DNA from: Terana coerulea
Lineage: Eukaryota > Basidiomycota > Agaricomycetes > Polyporales > Phanerochaetaceae
Length of the DNA: 64,000 bases
NCBI GenBank assembly: GCA_024811115.1
Contig: JAKOGH010000763.1
Coordinates: 124,001-188,000, forward strand
Reading direction: 5' to 3'
Both the position numbers and the translations under genes were made by a program. Every line of letters starts with the position of its first letter. Within the stretch, counting starts at the first letter, position 1. Positions 1-12,115 of the stretch are shown here, in pieces. A model generated the notes under the pieces. It did no database searches, was not told the origin of the DNA, and saw nothing but the letters and a program-made list of their open reading frames with translations.

Positions 1-652
1 AACCGCGGAGTTCCGTAACGCTTCGCCTGCACAATAGTTGTACTGCTATCAGTGTGATAAGGTAAAGCAGAAGACTTCTACCAAGTCATGTCTTTCTCTA
101 GAGGCTTCCTTTCACCAGCTGTCTTGAGCTTGTGCCAGGTGTTCTGAATTGACTGGCCATGGGTGCATATCGCCTCTTCAGCGGGTGAGATGTTCGGAAT
201 CCGCATATAACTCCCGGCATTGTGAGCTTAAATCCGGAGGCCTTCATAGCCACGATGGTTAGTCAATTAGACGTTAAGTAATTGGCAGGATTATGGAAGA
301 CAAACCCGAGCATGTTATTGAGGGTGCCTTCGTGCAAGAGGGCTCGAACCAGACGGACGAAGGTGATGTCGTTTCGTCGATACTGACGAAGTGTGGTGGA
401 CCTCACCCAATTCAAACCATGGGTTTGTTATCATGCTGGAGTTGAGCCTGTGAAGAACCGCCTCCAAATATGCGCTGGAAGCATGGAGAGGATGGTCAAG
501 TGGACAGGCTGGCCTGGAGGTATTGATGGAGTCAGTAATTACTTTCCCACGCTTTGATTCCGCAAGCGCCCGTGAGCGGAAGGGCGCGATTGATAGCGAG
601 AGCGATTTGACGGTCGACGTCCCCCGCCCCCGCCTCCTCACCCCAAGCCACA
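1..652. other. Left-edge region, no gene recognised
   Basis: I see no coding signal that I would defend here. The open frames on both strands are short and have no recognisable domain or splice structure. The right part is presumably the promoter and 5' leader of the transcription factor gene that starts at 653. Confidence 0.4.
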
Positions 653-3570
653 ATGTCGACGTCGCCGACGGACAGCACCTACAGCGCTCAGTCCACCCAC
701 AAACGTCGCCGGACGAGCGACCTCCCGCCGAATCCGTACTACACCGGCCAGATGATGCAGTCACCGTCGCAGGAGTCCGGGGCGAGCCAGCCCGCGCTGC
801 CGCCTCCCCCGCAGATTCCGCCGGGGCACATTCCCAAGCGCGGTGCGCGTGCGTGTACGGCGTGCAGGAAAGGCAAGAATCGCTGTGAAGGCGAGGTGAG
901 TCGCCCGCTTTCTGCACCGAGGTCCGACACCCGTACTGACCTGGACCGCCCCTCCGCCCGGCCCGGCTGCCTCCCCCGCCTGCAGGCTCCCTGTCGACGG
1001 TGTCAACTGAGCGGCACCCAGTGCGTGTTTGAGAAACCAGAGAGGAAAAATGTGCAGCCCCTGGCGAGCGGCAGTGTCGAGTGAGTTCTTCCTCACCACC
1101 ATGACCAACCCAGGCAACACCGACCCTGACCCGCCCTACGGCAGACGACTCTCCAGACTTGAGGGCCAGTACCTTGTGAGTGTATCCAAGCAGTCTTCAA
1201 GGTTCAGGTGCTGAAACTCAAGGAATGCAGGTTATGCAGAGCCAGATGATAGGCATGCAGTCCACCCTCGACCGGATTCTCTCCGCTGTGCAGCAACCTC
1301 CTCCCCCTCCCATGTACAACCAAGGACGCGACGGCCCGCTACCACCAATTCGAGCTTCAGACATGTACGACGCTCCCAGCCCACGGCAAGCGAAGGTATT
1401 CCCGCCTCTCCCCGGCTTCGCACCCCCGCCGCACAAGTACGCGACGTACGGTATCGTGCCCAGCACCGCTCCTTCCTCGGATGATGAATCTGAAGACACG
1501 CTTCCGAGGTCGACCCTCAACGCCCCCATTGAAGCGCTTCAGGGACTCGCCAATGCTGCTGCTGAGGCCGCTGCTGCACCCTCCACATCCCCAAGAGTCA
1601 AGAAACGTAAGAAAGTCGAGCCGACGCCGCGGAATGCCTTCCCGCACGTAGTGGAGAAGGGCCTACTGTCGGATGCCGAGGCGAGGGAGTTGTATCACAT
1701 GTAAGCCCTTCAGAGCTTCACGTGTTGTCTTGCTGAAATGCCCTCCAGCTTCTTCTCTGGGTGCCACATCTTCATCCCAGTCTTCGACCCGAGCTACGAC
1801 ACCTATGAAGCTCTCATGGAACGTACACCATGGACATTCGACGCCATCCTCGCCGTGGCGAGCAAGATCCGAAGCGGCACTGGCCCACTCTCGCCATCGT
1901 TCTACAGAGCGTTAGAAGAAGCTCAGGGCATTGCGCGGTCTTCTCTTTTGGACCTGTCGTCAGGAAAGAGGCCGTCCAAGGTGCGATATATCCCTACCTG
2001 TAGGCTAAGCACAACGTTGATATGCTGATAGGCATGCTACTTCTCGCTGCATGGAGCACAAATGGGTGGCTCCCGAGCGGACACGCTATGCGCATGGCTC
2101 TTGACCTTGGCCTGCATCGTGCATTGGAGAAGCTTGCTGAAGATACAGGAAAGAAGCGGTCGGAAGAGGAGGAACGTAACCTCGGTAAGCTTCCTCTCGC
2201 TTGGGCAATAAGATGCGAAAGCTCACGTTTCGCAGTTGTGTCTGCGCGTATATGGCTCTGCCTGTATTGGTTTGACCACCAGTATGATTCTCTTGCTACA
2301 ATCTCGTCTTTGGGCACTGTACTGACTTTAACACGTAGGATGAGTCTCGGAACAGGACGGCCGATCGTCCTGCGTGATGAGTCTTCCATTCGACACTGTC
2401 GTGTTCTGCTCTCGCACCCTATGGCGTCTCCCACCGACGTTCGGCTGATTTCGCAAGTGGAGCTCATAGCACAGAAAAGTAGGCTTACACGCTGGTCTGA
2501 TTTGAGTATCACTCATCTCGATTTACATCTGTACTATCAGCCCAGATCTACGAAACCCTGTCGCCCCTAAATGGTCAAGTCAACCACAACACACTGGCGT
2601 TTATTCGTCGTGCGAACATCGCCCTGGACAAGTGGTGGCAGGACTGTGACGAACTGCATCGTATGTATATTGCATTATACAAACGGATAATCATCTGAAG
2701 GGCACGGTTACAGGCCAGAACCTCGACGAGGAGGCGCTGCCGCGGAAGATCCTTGCCGGTGAGCTCTACTACGCCAAGCTCTGGCTCGTGTGCGTCGCGC
2801 TCCGGGGCGTGTCGTGGGAGAAGATGCCGTTCGAGCAGCGCGAGCTCGCGTTCCAGGCCAAAGACGCGGCGTCCGCCTGTCTTTCCAACCTACTCAACTC
2901 GCCAACGTATCGGTGAGCGCACCCTTGTACCGATCGCGCGCAGTGCTGACGAATGCGTCGCTGGCAACAGCGCGGCACTGCGCTACGCCGTGCACGACAG
3001 CCTAGTCACGGCCGCGTTCTCGGGGCTCTTCCTGCTCAAGATGGCGAATCTGTTCCCCGGGGAGGTCGACCTCGCCGCGATCATCGCGCAGGTTGAGCAG
3101 CTCGCACAGGTGCTCTCTGATGTCGCCGCCGAGCGGTGCGTTTGCCGCTCCTGTCTCCAGTCGCAACGTCCACTGATTCCTTGCTTCTGCAGATATGCGC
3201 TGACCCTGCGCATCATGATTGCGAACCTGCGTAGGAAGATGGGCATCGTCCCGCAGCAGGACCCGGGGCTCATGGTGCCGCCGTTCATGGACCCCGCCCT
3301 CGTCGCGCCGCCGCCGTTCACGAGCGACGAGCTCGGGCTGCCGTGGCCGCCGAGCGGGTTCAGCCCGAGCGCGATCCCGGTGTGGCTGCAGGAACAGGCA
3401 CGTGGCTTCGTCGCTCAGTTGCGCAGGCAGTGGCTGACGAATATGTTCTCTGTTGTGCAGAGTTTGAACGACCTTGGGCTGCCGATCAATGGCTCGGATG
3501 GAATCTTCCTCCAAATGGCGAATTCGAACGGTTGGGGCGGCGATTTCCCCCTATGCCAGAGGCATGGTGA
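653..3570 (+). CDS. Zn2Cys6 fungal transcription factor (Fungal_trans family)
   Basis: Nuclear DNA-binding regulator of about 735 residues. The N-terminal binuclear zinc cluster is split by the first intron: ACTACRKGKNRCEGE, then APCRRCQLSGTQC. A short helical linker (VERLSRLEGQYL) and a low-complexity Pro-rich stretch follow, then the fungal-specific middle domain with an AAWSTNGWLPSGHAMRMAL segment and a WLCLYWFDHQ / GTGRP segment. Exons read: 653-895, 986-1080, 1145-1175, 1231-1700, 1749-1980, 2032-2184, 2236-2281, 2339-2478, 2541-2660, 2714-2912, 2971-3135, 3193-3397, 3461-3570. The intron at 3398-3460 would be GC-AG; it is frame-neutral, so retention is possible. Two single-base losses break the frame, in TTTT 1946-1949 and in CCCCC 3547-3551. 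In both cases the protein continues in the next frame, with the C-terminus ending MPEAW. Target genes cannot be inferred from context. Confidence 0.85.
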
Positions 3571-3863
3571 ACGGCCGCAACTTGAAAGTACAGCAGATCT
3601 CAATTTAATACCTCTCCTGCGTACGAACAGTACGAACACAATTCTTCTTGATTATATGCAGCCAACTTGTGGTCTTTGACATGGTAGCCAACATGCTCCT
3701 TTCAATACTGAGCGGCAGCCTTGCTTATACACAGTCGGAGGCATCTGTACAAATCATATCGCCGTTGTATTTCCAACAAATATACCAGTACAATACTCTT
3801 TGTCTTTCGTGTACGTAGTGCAACATTATGGGACGCTTGTCCGCCCGACACAATTATTAAACC
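3571..3863. other. Convergent 3' intergenic spacer
   Basis: AT-richer spacer between the 3' ends of the transcription factor (+) and the eIF5-mimic gene (-). It presumably holds both 3' UTRs and polyadenylation sites. No gene was recognised. Confidence 0.5.
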
Positions 3864-5399
3864 TCACTCGTCGTCCTCGTCTTCGCTCTCTTGTTCCTGC
3901 AAGAACTGCACACATGTTAGCGGAGCGATCATCTGGACAAAGTTGGGTTGAATGCTCACCTTCACTAGTGGCTGCGTAGCGGTCAAGAAGTGCTGCCGGC
4001 CCTGGGGCTTCGAGCCCTTCTGGTACCAGTATATGATAGCTTGATCAGAGATACAATCTTTATTGTACAAAACCTGTGTAAGTCAACATTAGTCGCTTGT
4101 TTAGCCTATCAACCAGTCAGCCGCACGACGAACCTTGAGAATCTGAGGGAATGCCTTGATAATACGGGTGTCTTCGTACGAGTACACTTGGACGGCGTTG
4201 ATCAACGCGACCTCGGTCTTCGCACCGTTACAGAACGGCTCCAGGATGTCCGTAAAGTTCGTGATCTCACGGATCGCGAGGGCCTCGTTCTGGTCCTGGC
4301 GCGCGCTCCAGTCGACGGAGGCGATGAGGCCCTGCCAGATGCAATTGATGAGCTCCGCGTCGGGCAGGGCCTGCTCCTCGAGCTGCTTGCGGATCGCGGC
4401 GATGATCTCTGCATGCGGCTCGCCGGCCGCGAGCATCTCGCGCAACGTCGAGACGACGGTCTCCCGCATGGACGCGTGCTGCCGCTTCGTCCACCAGTCC
4501 GCGACCTGCGGGAGCCCCGGCCGCGCGGAAGTGCTCGTCGAGCGCCTTGTCGGTGCGCTTGTTCGGCGGGAAGAAGGCGAGCAGGTCGCGCACGCCGCCC
4601 TTGCGGAGCGCGGTCGCGAGGTGGTCCATGGCTTGGTCCTTGAGGTATGCGCGGAAGGTGATCGTGATCATATTGACGGCGAGGTCTGGGAAAACAATCA
4701 ACACAGATCACAGAGGGAATCCAGCGGAAAGCCATACCATTCTTGACGAGGTGGTCCTTAGTCAAGGTGAGCAGGCAGCTGGACGAAGCCAGGCTTTGTG
4801 CAATCATCAGCGCGGTCGCGGTGCCGAACTTCTCGCGCTCAGCCTCGCTCCATCGGTTGACATACTGGAGCAGTCCCGGAAGAGAGCTGGTCTCGAGAGG
4901 TCTCTGCAAGTACTTGTAGCTGGAACACCATGAGGGGCGCGCTTCTGGAGTATCAGCAGGATGACATACCGACGGATCAGCTTGTTGAGCACTTCGACAT
5001 ATTTCTTCACGTCCGCCACCTCGACCGGCTCCTTGGCGTTGAAGATGGAGAACGGCGAGCGAGGGGCACCGTCGTCGAGGTAGCTGCCGCCGGGCTGGAG
5101 GAGACCGCCGACGAGAAGGCACTCGAAGAGGGCATCTGCATACTTGAGGAGTTCGAGCTGGGTACCGGCTGCGACTAGTTTGTTGTAGTATCCGTCAAAG
5201 TCTTCAGCCTGGACGGTTTCGAGATAGTTGTAGAGCTGGTCACGGAAGACTGTACAAGAGTCAGACACTCGTGTGCACGAGGGTGCTCTAAAGGCGTACC
5301 TGAGGGCTCGTGCTTTGCGGTAGCCTTTGCGACGCGTTTCCTAGTTTTGATTTTGACCCCTTGCAATGAAGGCTTTGCAGCAGCTTGTTGTGTAGACAT
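3864..5399 (-). CDS. eIF5-mimic protein (BZW1/2-like, W2 domain)
   Basis: Cytosolic translation regulator of about 422 residues, the usual BZW/5MP length. The family resembles the eIF5 C-terminal HEAT domain and modulates start-codon selection by binding eIF2 and eIF3; this role is family knowledge. Seen here: a basic N-terminus, an ARM/HEAT-like body (DQLYNYLETVQAEDFDGYYN) and a classic W2 C-terminus with DQAIIYWYQKGSKPQGRQHF, then an acidic tail FLQEQESEDEDDE. Exons on the minus strand: 5399-5300, 5249-4970, 4919-4738, 4685-4134, 4073-3960, 3905-3864. One extra base in the C run 4515-4518 shifts the frame: AFFPPNKRTDKALDEHF.. loses phase and the protein resumes before RETVVSTLREM. Because this is a conserved housekeeping protein, a sequencing error is more likely than gene loss. 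Confidence 0.93.
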
Positions 5400-6063
5400 C
5401 CACAAGTTACGAGAGCTCTGAACGAGTGGAATATGAGAAGAAAGAAAGACGGAGTGGTGGTTGTAGAGCAAACGCTGTGCGACTCGAGTGGGCAACCTAG
5501 AACAGCTCGGCACCGTCCGACGCTTGATCGATGCAGCGTCATGCTTACCTTTTACGGTGTCCAGATACTGGGAAAGCGATCTGGAGACATCTTAAACTCA
5601 CTCGTATTGCTTTCGACATTGTGCAGTAGCGTGAATGTACTGTTTGCACCCTTTTCACATAGCCGTTTGCACGAATCAACAACAAGTAAGCAGAGATGAT
5701 TTTCCAAATCAGTCATATGTTCTCGGAGCGCATATCTAGATCAGCTATGATTCTCACGGCTATATACGGAACGGACTAAGTTACCCCCACTCTTTCATTC
5801 AGAAGAGGTCCTCGGACCTCAGTGCAAAACGCAGTGCAAAGCCACGCCTGAACCACTCAGCTCGAATTTAGCTAGAAAACCCTGTCGAAACGAAATGCCC
5901 GGCTGTTATTCCACGTGGCATGGCCAGGCCAAATGACGCGTGCTTCCGCGCCTCAGCCAAGCCACGAACTCCGGCTCAGGCAACTCCACTCCATCCACCT
6001 TCTCTTTTACCCTCATCGTCGACTCAACCTCTTGCACTTTCCTACCTCTTCATCTTCCTCCAA
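5400..6063. promoter_or_regulatory. Divergent promoter region (eIF5-mimic / PP2C)
   Basis: The interval separates the start of the eIF5-mimic gene (-) from the start of the PP2C gene (+), so it must contain both promoters. Pyrimidine-rich tracts lie just upstream of the PP2C start. No clear TATA box was found. Confidence 0.5.
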
Positions 6064-7476
6064 ATGGCCCCCGTAGCAATTGACATTGGAAGCAGTACGT
6101 GTCCTCGCTTTCCTGGACAAGTAATGTGTTAACCTCAGTCACAAAAGACCCTACGGTGCCCCCGATATCACAGTACGTACCGTTGAGCCTCCCCGCATTT
6201 CATAGGCATGCTAAAACTCTGCTCAAAAGAACCGTGATGGTGGGCACGGACAAGGATGAAGCCTTTCCAGACCAGTTAGCGTTCAAATGCGCCGTCACCG
6301 ATTCCAAGGGCCCAAGACGTTTCATGGAAGACGCTCACTCTATTGTGGTGCCTTTTGCTGGGATACACGGCCAGGGTTTCTTCGCAATTTTTGACGGCCA
6401 CGCAGGCAAGCACGCCGCAGAGTGGTGTGGGCAGAATTTTTCCTTGGTACGCCCTCGTCCCCCTCACTCCGTGCCTGCCCCACCAACCCAAGCCATAACG
6501 GCATTAGACTCTTCTCGACACCCTTCGCAAATCCTCCTCCGATAGCATCCCAGATATCCTTAACCAGACCTTCCACGACGTCGACACCAATCTCACGAAG
6601 ATCTCTGAAGAGTCCGAGGGCAAGATGCACTCGGGCTGCACCGCTGTCACTGCCTTTCTGCGTCTCGAAGACGAGAACGGCAAGCAAGCCTTCCTCCCAC
6701 CTGACGTCGACCCCCTCGCCGGCGCGACTGACCTGATCGAGGGCGAGGAGGAGAGCGGGAACGAGAGCCCCGAGAGCACGCAGTCGGCCTCGAAACCAAA
6801 CAAACGCAGTAAGCTCAAGAACGCGCTCCGCAGCATGGCTCCCTCGTCTCACGCGCGCCGCGCCTCTCAATCAGGCTCGCCGTCGCCGACGTCCGCCTCC
6901 CCGCCTCCGGCGCCGGCGCGCGAGAAGGAGAAGGGGACGGAGCGGATCTTCACGCCGACGCCTGACCTGCGCCTGCGCCGCGTGCTCTACTGCGCGAACG
7001 CGGGCGACGCGCGCGGCGTGCTGTGCCGCGCGGGCAAGGCCGTCCGGCTCACGTACGACCACAAAGGGCACGGACAAGCAGGAGGCGAAGCGCATCATGG
7101 ACGCCGGCGGGTTCGTCATGAGCGGCCGCGTGAATGGCGTGCTCGCCGTCACGCGCAGCCTGGGCGACTCGTCGATGAAGGAGTTCGTCGTCGGCGCGCC
7201 GTACACCACGGAGACTGACCTGACCGACGACGATGAATTCATGATCCTGGCGTGCGACGGGGTAAGTACATATAGCCACATTTATCACTCATGCGCTCAT
7301 GAGTGTGTTAGCTCTGGGACGTCGTCGACGATCAAGGCGCTGTGGACCTCGTACGCCACATTGCGGATCCCAAGAAGGCAGCCGACGAGCTGCTGGACCA
7401 CGCGTACCGCAATTACTCCACCGACAACGTTACGGTCATGTTCGTCCGCTTCAGGAACCCTCGCCAGCAGTCGTAA
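6064..7476 (+). CDS. Protein phosphatase 2C (PPM family)
   Basis: Metal-dependent Ser/Thr phosphatase of about 399 residues. Seen motifs: [30 protein letters not shown] (metal-binding DGH), [53 protein letters not shown] and a C-terminal [14 protein letters not shown] with the final metal Asp. A low-complexity insert rich in Ser, Glu and Pro (about 6720-6950) interrupts the catalytic core between two beta strands. Exons: 6064-6094, 6139-6172, 6230-6446, 6508-7261, 7312-7476. The second acceptor could instead be at 6205, but that intron would be only 33 nt. One extra base in AAAGGG (7063-7068) shifts the frame just before [13 protein letters not shown]. Close to Ptc1-type enzymes by eye, but subtype is not certain. 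Confidence 0.93.
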
Positions 7477-9057
7477 TGTCCGTGCGAGGACGCTCATATG
7501 TGACCTCTCCCTTTCCCTATCCCCACTGGTTTCCACGGTATACACCTCGCCTAATGGGATGCTTCGACTTGCGCCTCACACAGGGCTTCCTTCTCGACAT
7601 GTAGGATTCGGATTGCAGTAGCGGGCTGGACATTCCTGCTACGACTTGATACTTTTTCTGGAAGCACAACGTGTACACAAGCATACGTTATAACGCATTT
7701 GTATATATTACCTCGCATCACACATGTATAATCAAGTGCCCTTAACTCCAGATTGTGTGAGGCAGCAAGTGGCGGAGTAAGTCTGCCAAGACGAGTCGCG
7801 CTGCTGTAGCCTGTGGAGCACTGGGCAGATTTCGCAGGAGCGACATAAGTGGACCCGTGGACTAAAATCACGGGCTAGGTACGTACGGTCTAGGCTCTGC
7901 ACAGCATGACGAGGCGCGAGCGGGTACAATCAACGTGGGAAGACCAAATGAGGGACATGTGCAGATGGTGCTGCTCCGAGTGTCTGGGTGCGGGGCTCTG
8001 CTCAGATGTTCTGAAACCCACATATAATTAAGTCATTATACACGCCTTCATTCTGCACGAGTTTGCACAGTTAGGCAAAGGCACTAGCTGGCCAGTAGAA
8101 GGATGAGGCAATAGCACACTTATATGTAGTCAATGTGGCTATTTCGGCCAGTTTAAAGGACAAGTCCTCTGAAAGACGTAATGCCAGCGGACGGAGCAAC
8201 GAAGCCGTATTATTTTGGCTGCATAAAACTTAGTGCTCGAAAAAGCTTTGGATGTTGTGGCCTTTATATCTAAAAGGAATTATTCTGGGACTATTCTCGT
8301 TGAAAAAAGCATTTACTGAGGCTGTTTGATGATTTTCTACTCGCCTAAAACCAGGCCACGCTGCCTGACTCTAAGTATAGCGATTGCGTTTCTGTTTGGT
8401 TCTGTTATGATCAGAGGCTGTTGATTGCCATTTTGGGATCTGTCTGGAACTGTGCGCTTCAATTGGTACAATTCGCTCCGAGTCGTTTAATTAGCTTCAG
8501 TAACGGTAGGATATACTCAGCGCTGAGATAAAATGCAGTAGCAGCCGGGTACCGAGCAAGATACCTAGCAACGATCCTGAATTTCAAGGTGTTTCCGAGT
8601 CGGCTTGCACATCATCAATGCAAACTAAAAATAAGGAAGGCAGACATTACTGTCATGGCTACTAGTCCCCAAATCAGAGCAGCCCTTCGCGAACACGTTC
8701 GGGACATTTTTCGCGAACTAGAAGCCCAGCCAGCCAGGGTTTCTGGAGCGCCCACCCACGGCCAACCCACGGCGCACTTCAAGCAAACCTCGGCGGCACA
8801 CCGGGCGTGGTGAGAGCATACTGATGTACCGAAAGCTCAGGCCACTGCATTTCGTAAAGTGCTATGTTTTTGGAGGAGCATTGGAAGTGCTATATTTATC
8901 AAATCTGAGACAATGGACTTCATCTTTAACAACGCGATACTTAGAACTTTTAGTCCACATGGTCTCGCAGAAATGACAAGCTTCGATAACTTGACCTTCG
9001 GAGCAAAATTAGCAGTAAGCTTTCCAATTTGTCCCTCCAGACTCGATCCAAAGGGGG
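7477..9057. other. Gene-poor AT-rich interval
   Basis: About 1.6 kb between the PP2C stop and the TATA box of the next gene. It is AT-richer than its surroundings and contains many stops in all frames. I see no gene, repeat family or structured element that I can support. Confidence 0.4.
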
Positions 9058-9065
9058 TATAAAAG
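9058..9065 (+). promoter_or_regulatory. TATA box (TATAAAAG)
   Basis: A canonical TATA box, TATAAAAG, lies 79 bp upstream of the ATG at 9137. This is the same geometry as in the secreted-peptide genes at 46-54 kb. Confidence 0.7.
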
Positions 9066-9136
9066 CACTGCGCGATGTGAAGGGAGCAGACAGAACAGCT
9101 CGAAGCCAATCCACATCCTCCCCAAGCGAACACACC

Positions 9137-9360
9137 ATGAACACCCTAGCTCAACTTACCACATTTGTGCTTGCCGTATTGCTTGCCGCAGTGGTCAGTC
9201 AGGCTGCTCCCAGCGTCGGTGAGTACATCCGAGTTTACGTTTGGTACTTTGCCTTGATTGCTCACTGCGGCCCAGTCGTCGTTTGAATCTGCCAGACACT
9301 GCGGCCAAGAGTGCACGCGACAAGTGTGTGGGATGCACCATGAGTCCCCGTGCCTACTAG
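9137..9360 (+). CDS. Very small secreted protein
   Basis: Predicted product of about 48 residues. Exon 1 (9137-9218) encodes a textbook signal peptide: a short start, a hydrophobic core FVLAVLLAAVV, then SQAAPSV with a likely cleavage after QA. The donor GTGAGT at 9219 and an acceptor ending at 9295 give exon 2 (9296-9360), which ends at TAG with two Cys in the motif DKCVGC. A nearer acceptor at 9275 puts a stop almost at once in the same phase. A read that ignores phase gives a Cys-richer tail. The strong TATA box supports a real gene. The function is unknown. It resembles the 44-54 kb peptides in size and promoter but has no Lys-Arg site. Confidence 0.55.
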
Positions 9361-10332
9361 ACCTTATGCACATGCTCGTAAGCCTTCCTTGCTGAAGTGT
9401 AGCCGGAACACTTATTAACCAGGCTCTAGTAATGGTTATAATACCGCTTGAAGGGTACTTATTTCTAATTCGGGGCCACAGCGCAGGCTGAGGTCGTTTC
9501 TATCATCGAGTCCCGCACCGCCTCAATGAAAAGAGCGGGTATGACACTCTAGTTTATCCTCCGTCTATTCAAACCTTTGCATGCCACCGACACATACCTA
9601 GTAGTTGCTGTCGCTCACCGCATCCATCGCCTGTCTGAGCACAACACGAAGGGTAACTGGCGTCGTCACGAGAGCGCATCTGTTCAAGTTCGGATGAATC
9701 CGGACCCCTCGAGCTAAGAAAGTAGTTCCGCGTCGGCAATATGTTGCCAGATCTCGAGCCCCCGGATTTGATCACACCGCGAGCTATACGAGACCTTCGT
9801 AACCCACACCGTCCGTTCAGAAGCGTTACGGCCCACTAGCGGCACGCCATCTCCGTGTTAAATCCACAAGACTCTTGAAGAACAGACGGCAGCTCGAGCC
9901 TGCACGACAGCCTTGATGGGAGACGCACGGGGCCTTCGCATTCCCGTCCATTCCGGGCACCCCATTACAGCGCATGGCATTCGGTCTTCGCGGTAAATCC
10001 ACATAGTCGCTGAACTAAAAGACGGCAACTCAAGATTGTTCAGCAGCTTTGTCAGAAATGCATCCGCATCCGCTCCCCGGATTTAAAAGTTCAGAAGCAA
10101 TATAAGGGATGTTGTTACGCTCACACGGAGACCAGGTTGATTCCAATCCGGCAAGAACACATCATTTTCGGAGAAAGCGTTCTTGACCGTGTTTCAAAGG
10201 GTAACAACGAACGTTGCAGGCTAATCGGACGCGCTGTCAATGAGAACCTCAAACCTTCTCCTTTCAGCGACGGCCGAGCCACCACAATGTAAGGATGTCC
10301 GTAAAGATGAATACACATGGCAACCCAGGTGG
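9361..10332. other. Intergenic region with a degenerate local repeat
   Basis: No gene was recognised. Two diverged copies of a roughly 45-bp segment sit near 9858-9903 and 9991-10036, sharing TAAATCCACA and AGACGGCA/CTC blocks. They look like remnants of an old local duplication. Confidence 0.35.
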
Positions 10333-12115
10333 CTACTTGGGCTCTTCCGCCAACGCCCACATATAGTACACGCCTAGTTTCACAGTCAGACGACAGAAAA
10401 CGCAGAATATACAGAGTACGCACCCAGACTCCTGTACGGCCGCCACGGCGCCGTCAGCTCCTCCATCTCCTGCGGCGTCAAGAACGCGCCCCTGCAGCAC
10501 ACATCGTCATCAGCCCTACGTCCACACCAGCGCACCCTGCCCAAGCGAAAACACACGCACTTGATCTTCTTCTTCGTGTCCAGCCGCGTCTTCAAGGCCG
10601 CGGCCGTCAGGCCCTGCGGCAGCGGCGGGACCGCCAGGTCCGGGACGCGCGCGGCCATGTTGAGCGTCTTGTTGATCGACGGCGTGAACGGCGTCGGCAG
10701 CACGCCCGCCTCCTCCTCTTCGTCGCTCGCCTCAACGGTCTCCTTCACCTTGCCCTTTGCTGTCCGCTTCCCTTTACCTTTTGCCGCGGCCTTGGGCACG
10801 GGCGCCGGCGGGACGGACGAGACGTCCTGCGCCGCCTCGCCGTTCAGGACCGGCAAGACGTCCGGGTCAGCCTGCGCCGCGCTTCGGGAGCCAGAGGCGC
10901 GTCCGCGGGCGGCGGGGGCAGCTTGAGCGGCGAGATCGTGAGGGGGTACGACGGCGAGTGCAGCGCGAGGAACCAGCGCAGGAGCCCGCGCTGCACGCCG
11001 AGGTCGCCGACGGGCAGGATGTCCGGCCGGCGGAGGGAGAAGATCGCGAACATGTCGACCGTCCACTGCCGCGCGTTTCTGTGAGCATCGGTGTGGTCGC
11101 GCAAGGGGTAAGGGAGGGACGCACCCGTCCGATGCCGCGCACGGCGATGAGCATCTCGTACAGCGCCTCGTCGTCCGCCTGGAGGAGCTTTTCTGTCGAG
11201 AGCCGGCCGTCGGCGAAGCGCGACGCAAGGTCGATGACTGCTCGGCTTCGGGTCAGCGACGCTGCTCCATACTCTCCTGATTTTATCACTCGCCGTATTC
11301 GGCTTTGCGCCCGCTCAAGCCCGCCGTGCGCAGCGGGATGTCCATCGCGGCGACTTGCGCCGCAGACGGGAAGAACGTGTCCGGGCTGCACTCGTCTTGG
11401 TCTTCCAGTCGGTGCAGGACGAGGGAGGGAGGGACGTACCCGCTGTGGTCCGTAGGTTGCTCGGGCAGCGACGGGTCGAACAGCCGCACGAATCTGTGGG
11501 CAATGGACCGCGCCGCGCGCCACGATATCTGCTGGCCCCTGTTCGACAACGGCGCGCATGATGAGTTCCGATCTGGCATTTCTGCAAGTGCGTCGTTGGC
11601 TTACAAGATCGAGTTTGCCAGCGTCCTGCGTTCTTATGCTCAGCACGAGTCCAAGAGAACAGAAATGCCGTTGAGAACTCACCGGAAGGGTCGAGCCGTT
11701 CGAGATGCTCAAACGGCTTGCACTGCATGCGGCTGAAAATGTCCTCGAACCGCGCGTCGGCGGCGATGAGGTGCTGCTTCGCGTCCGCGAACGAGAATGA
11801 GCTCCGCGGGCACGAGCTTCTGCGCGCCGTGCACCGTGACGGGCGTGACGACGGGTGTATTTGGTTTGGCATCGGCGGCGGCGGCATGAGCTTCGCGTCG
11901 TCGTTCTTGTCCTCCGCATCGTCGTCCTTGCGCGCCTTCTTTCTGCTCACAGCAACCCTCGAGACAGTGGTGCCAGCTTTGCGCTTCGTAGTTTTTGTCG
12001 TCGTCGTCGTCGTCGTCGTCGTCGTCTCGATTGCTTGTTCCGCTGCGATTTCTTCTGCTACACCGGGCTGAGCTGCAAGAGCGGCGGAACGCGCCGCTGA
12101 ACGCGTGACGCGCAT
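10333..12115 (-). CDS. DNA-3-methyladenine glycosylase (HhH-GPD, AlkA/MAG1 family)
   Basis: Base-excision repair enzyme of about 460 residues that removes alkylated purines; nuclear by family. Seen: a basic, low-complexity N-terminus with a poly-Thr run encoded by a GTC/GAC microsatellite; then [36 protein letters not shown], a helix-hairpin-helix ([18 protein letters not shown]) followed by [20 protein letters not shown] containing the catalytic Asp; and a C-terminal [12 protein letters not shown]. Exons (minus): 12115-11683, 11581-11440, 11385-11294, 11237-11125, 11065-10561, 10491-10424, 10373-10333. The intron 11293-11238 starts GC (GC-AG). Several frame breaks are visible: near 11797, near 11865, at the C run 11536-11539, and near 10878; the product continues in another frame each time. 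The Lys/Glu-rich insert before the last exons is unusual in length. Confidence 0.88.
11997..12026. repeat. GTC trinucleotide microsatellite inside the glycosylase gene
   Basis: About ten tandem GTC units (GAC/ACG on the coding strand) encode a Thr run in the non-conserved N-terminus of the glycosylase. Length variation would change the protein without changing the frame. Confidence 0.85.

Noticed and set aside
1946..3551. Treating the transcription factor, MDR enzyme, large disordered protein and kinases as pseudogenes
   Set aside because: The breaks are single bases mostly in homopolymers, and the protein is otherwise intact on both sides. The same kind of break is found in essential genes, so error is the simpler explanation.
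6173..6205. A 33-nt second intron in the PP2C gene
   Set aside because: Possible but shorter than every other intron in the window. The acceptor at 6229 gives a normal 57-nt intron in the same frame.
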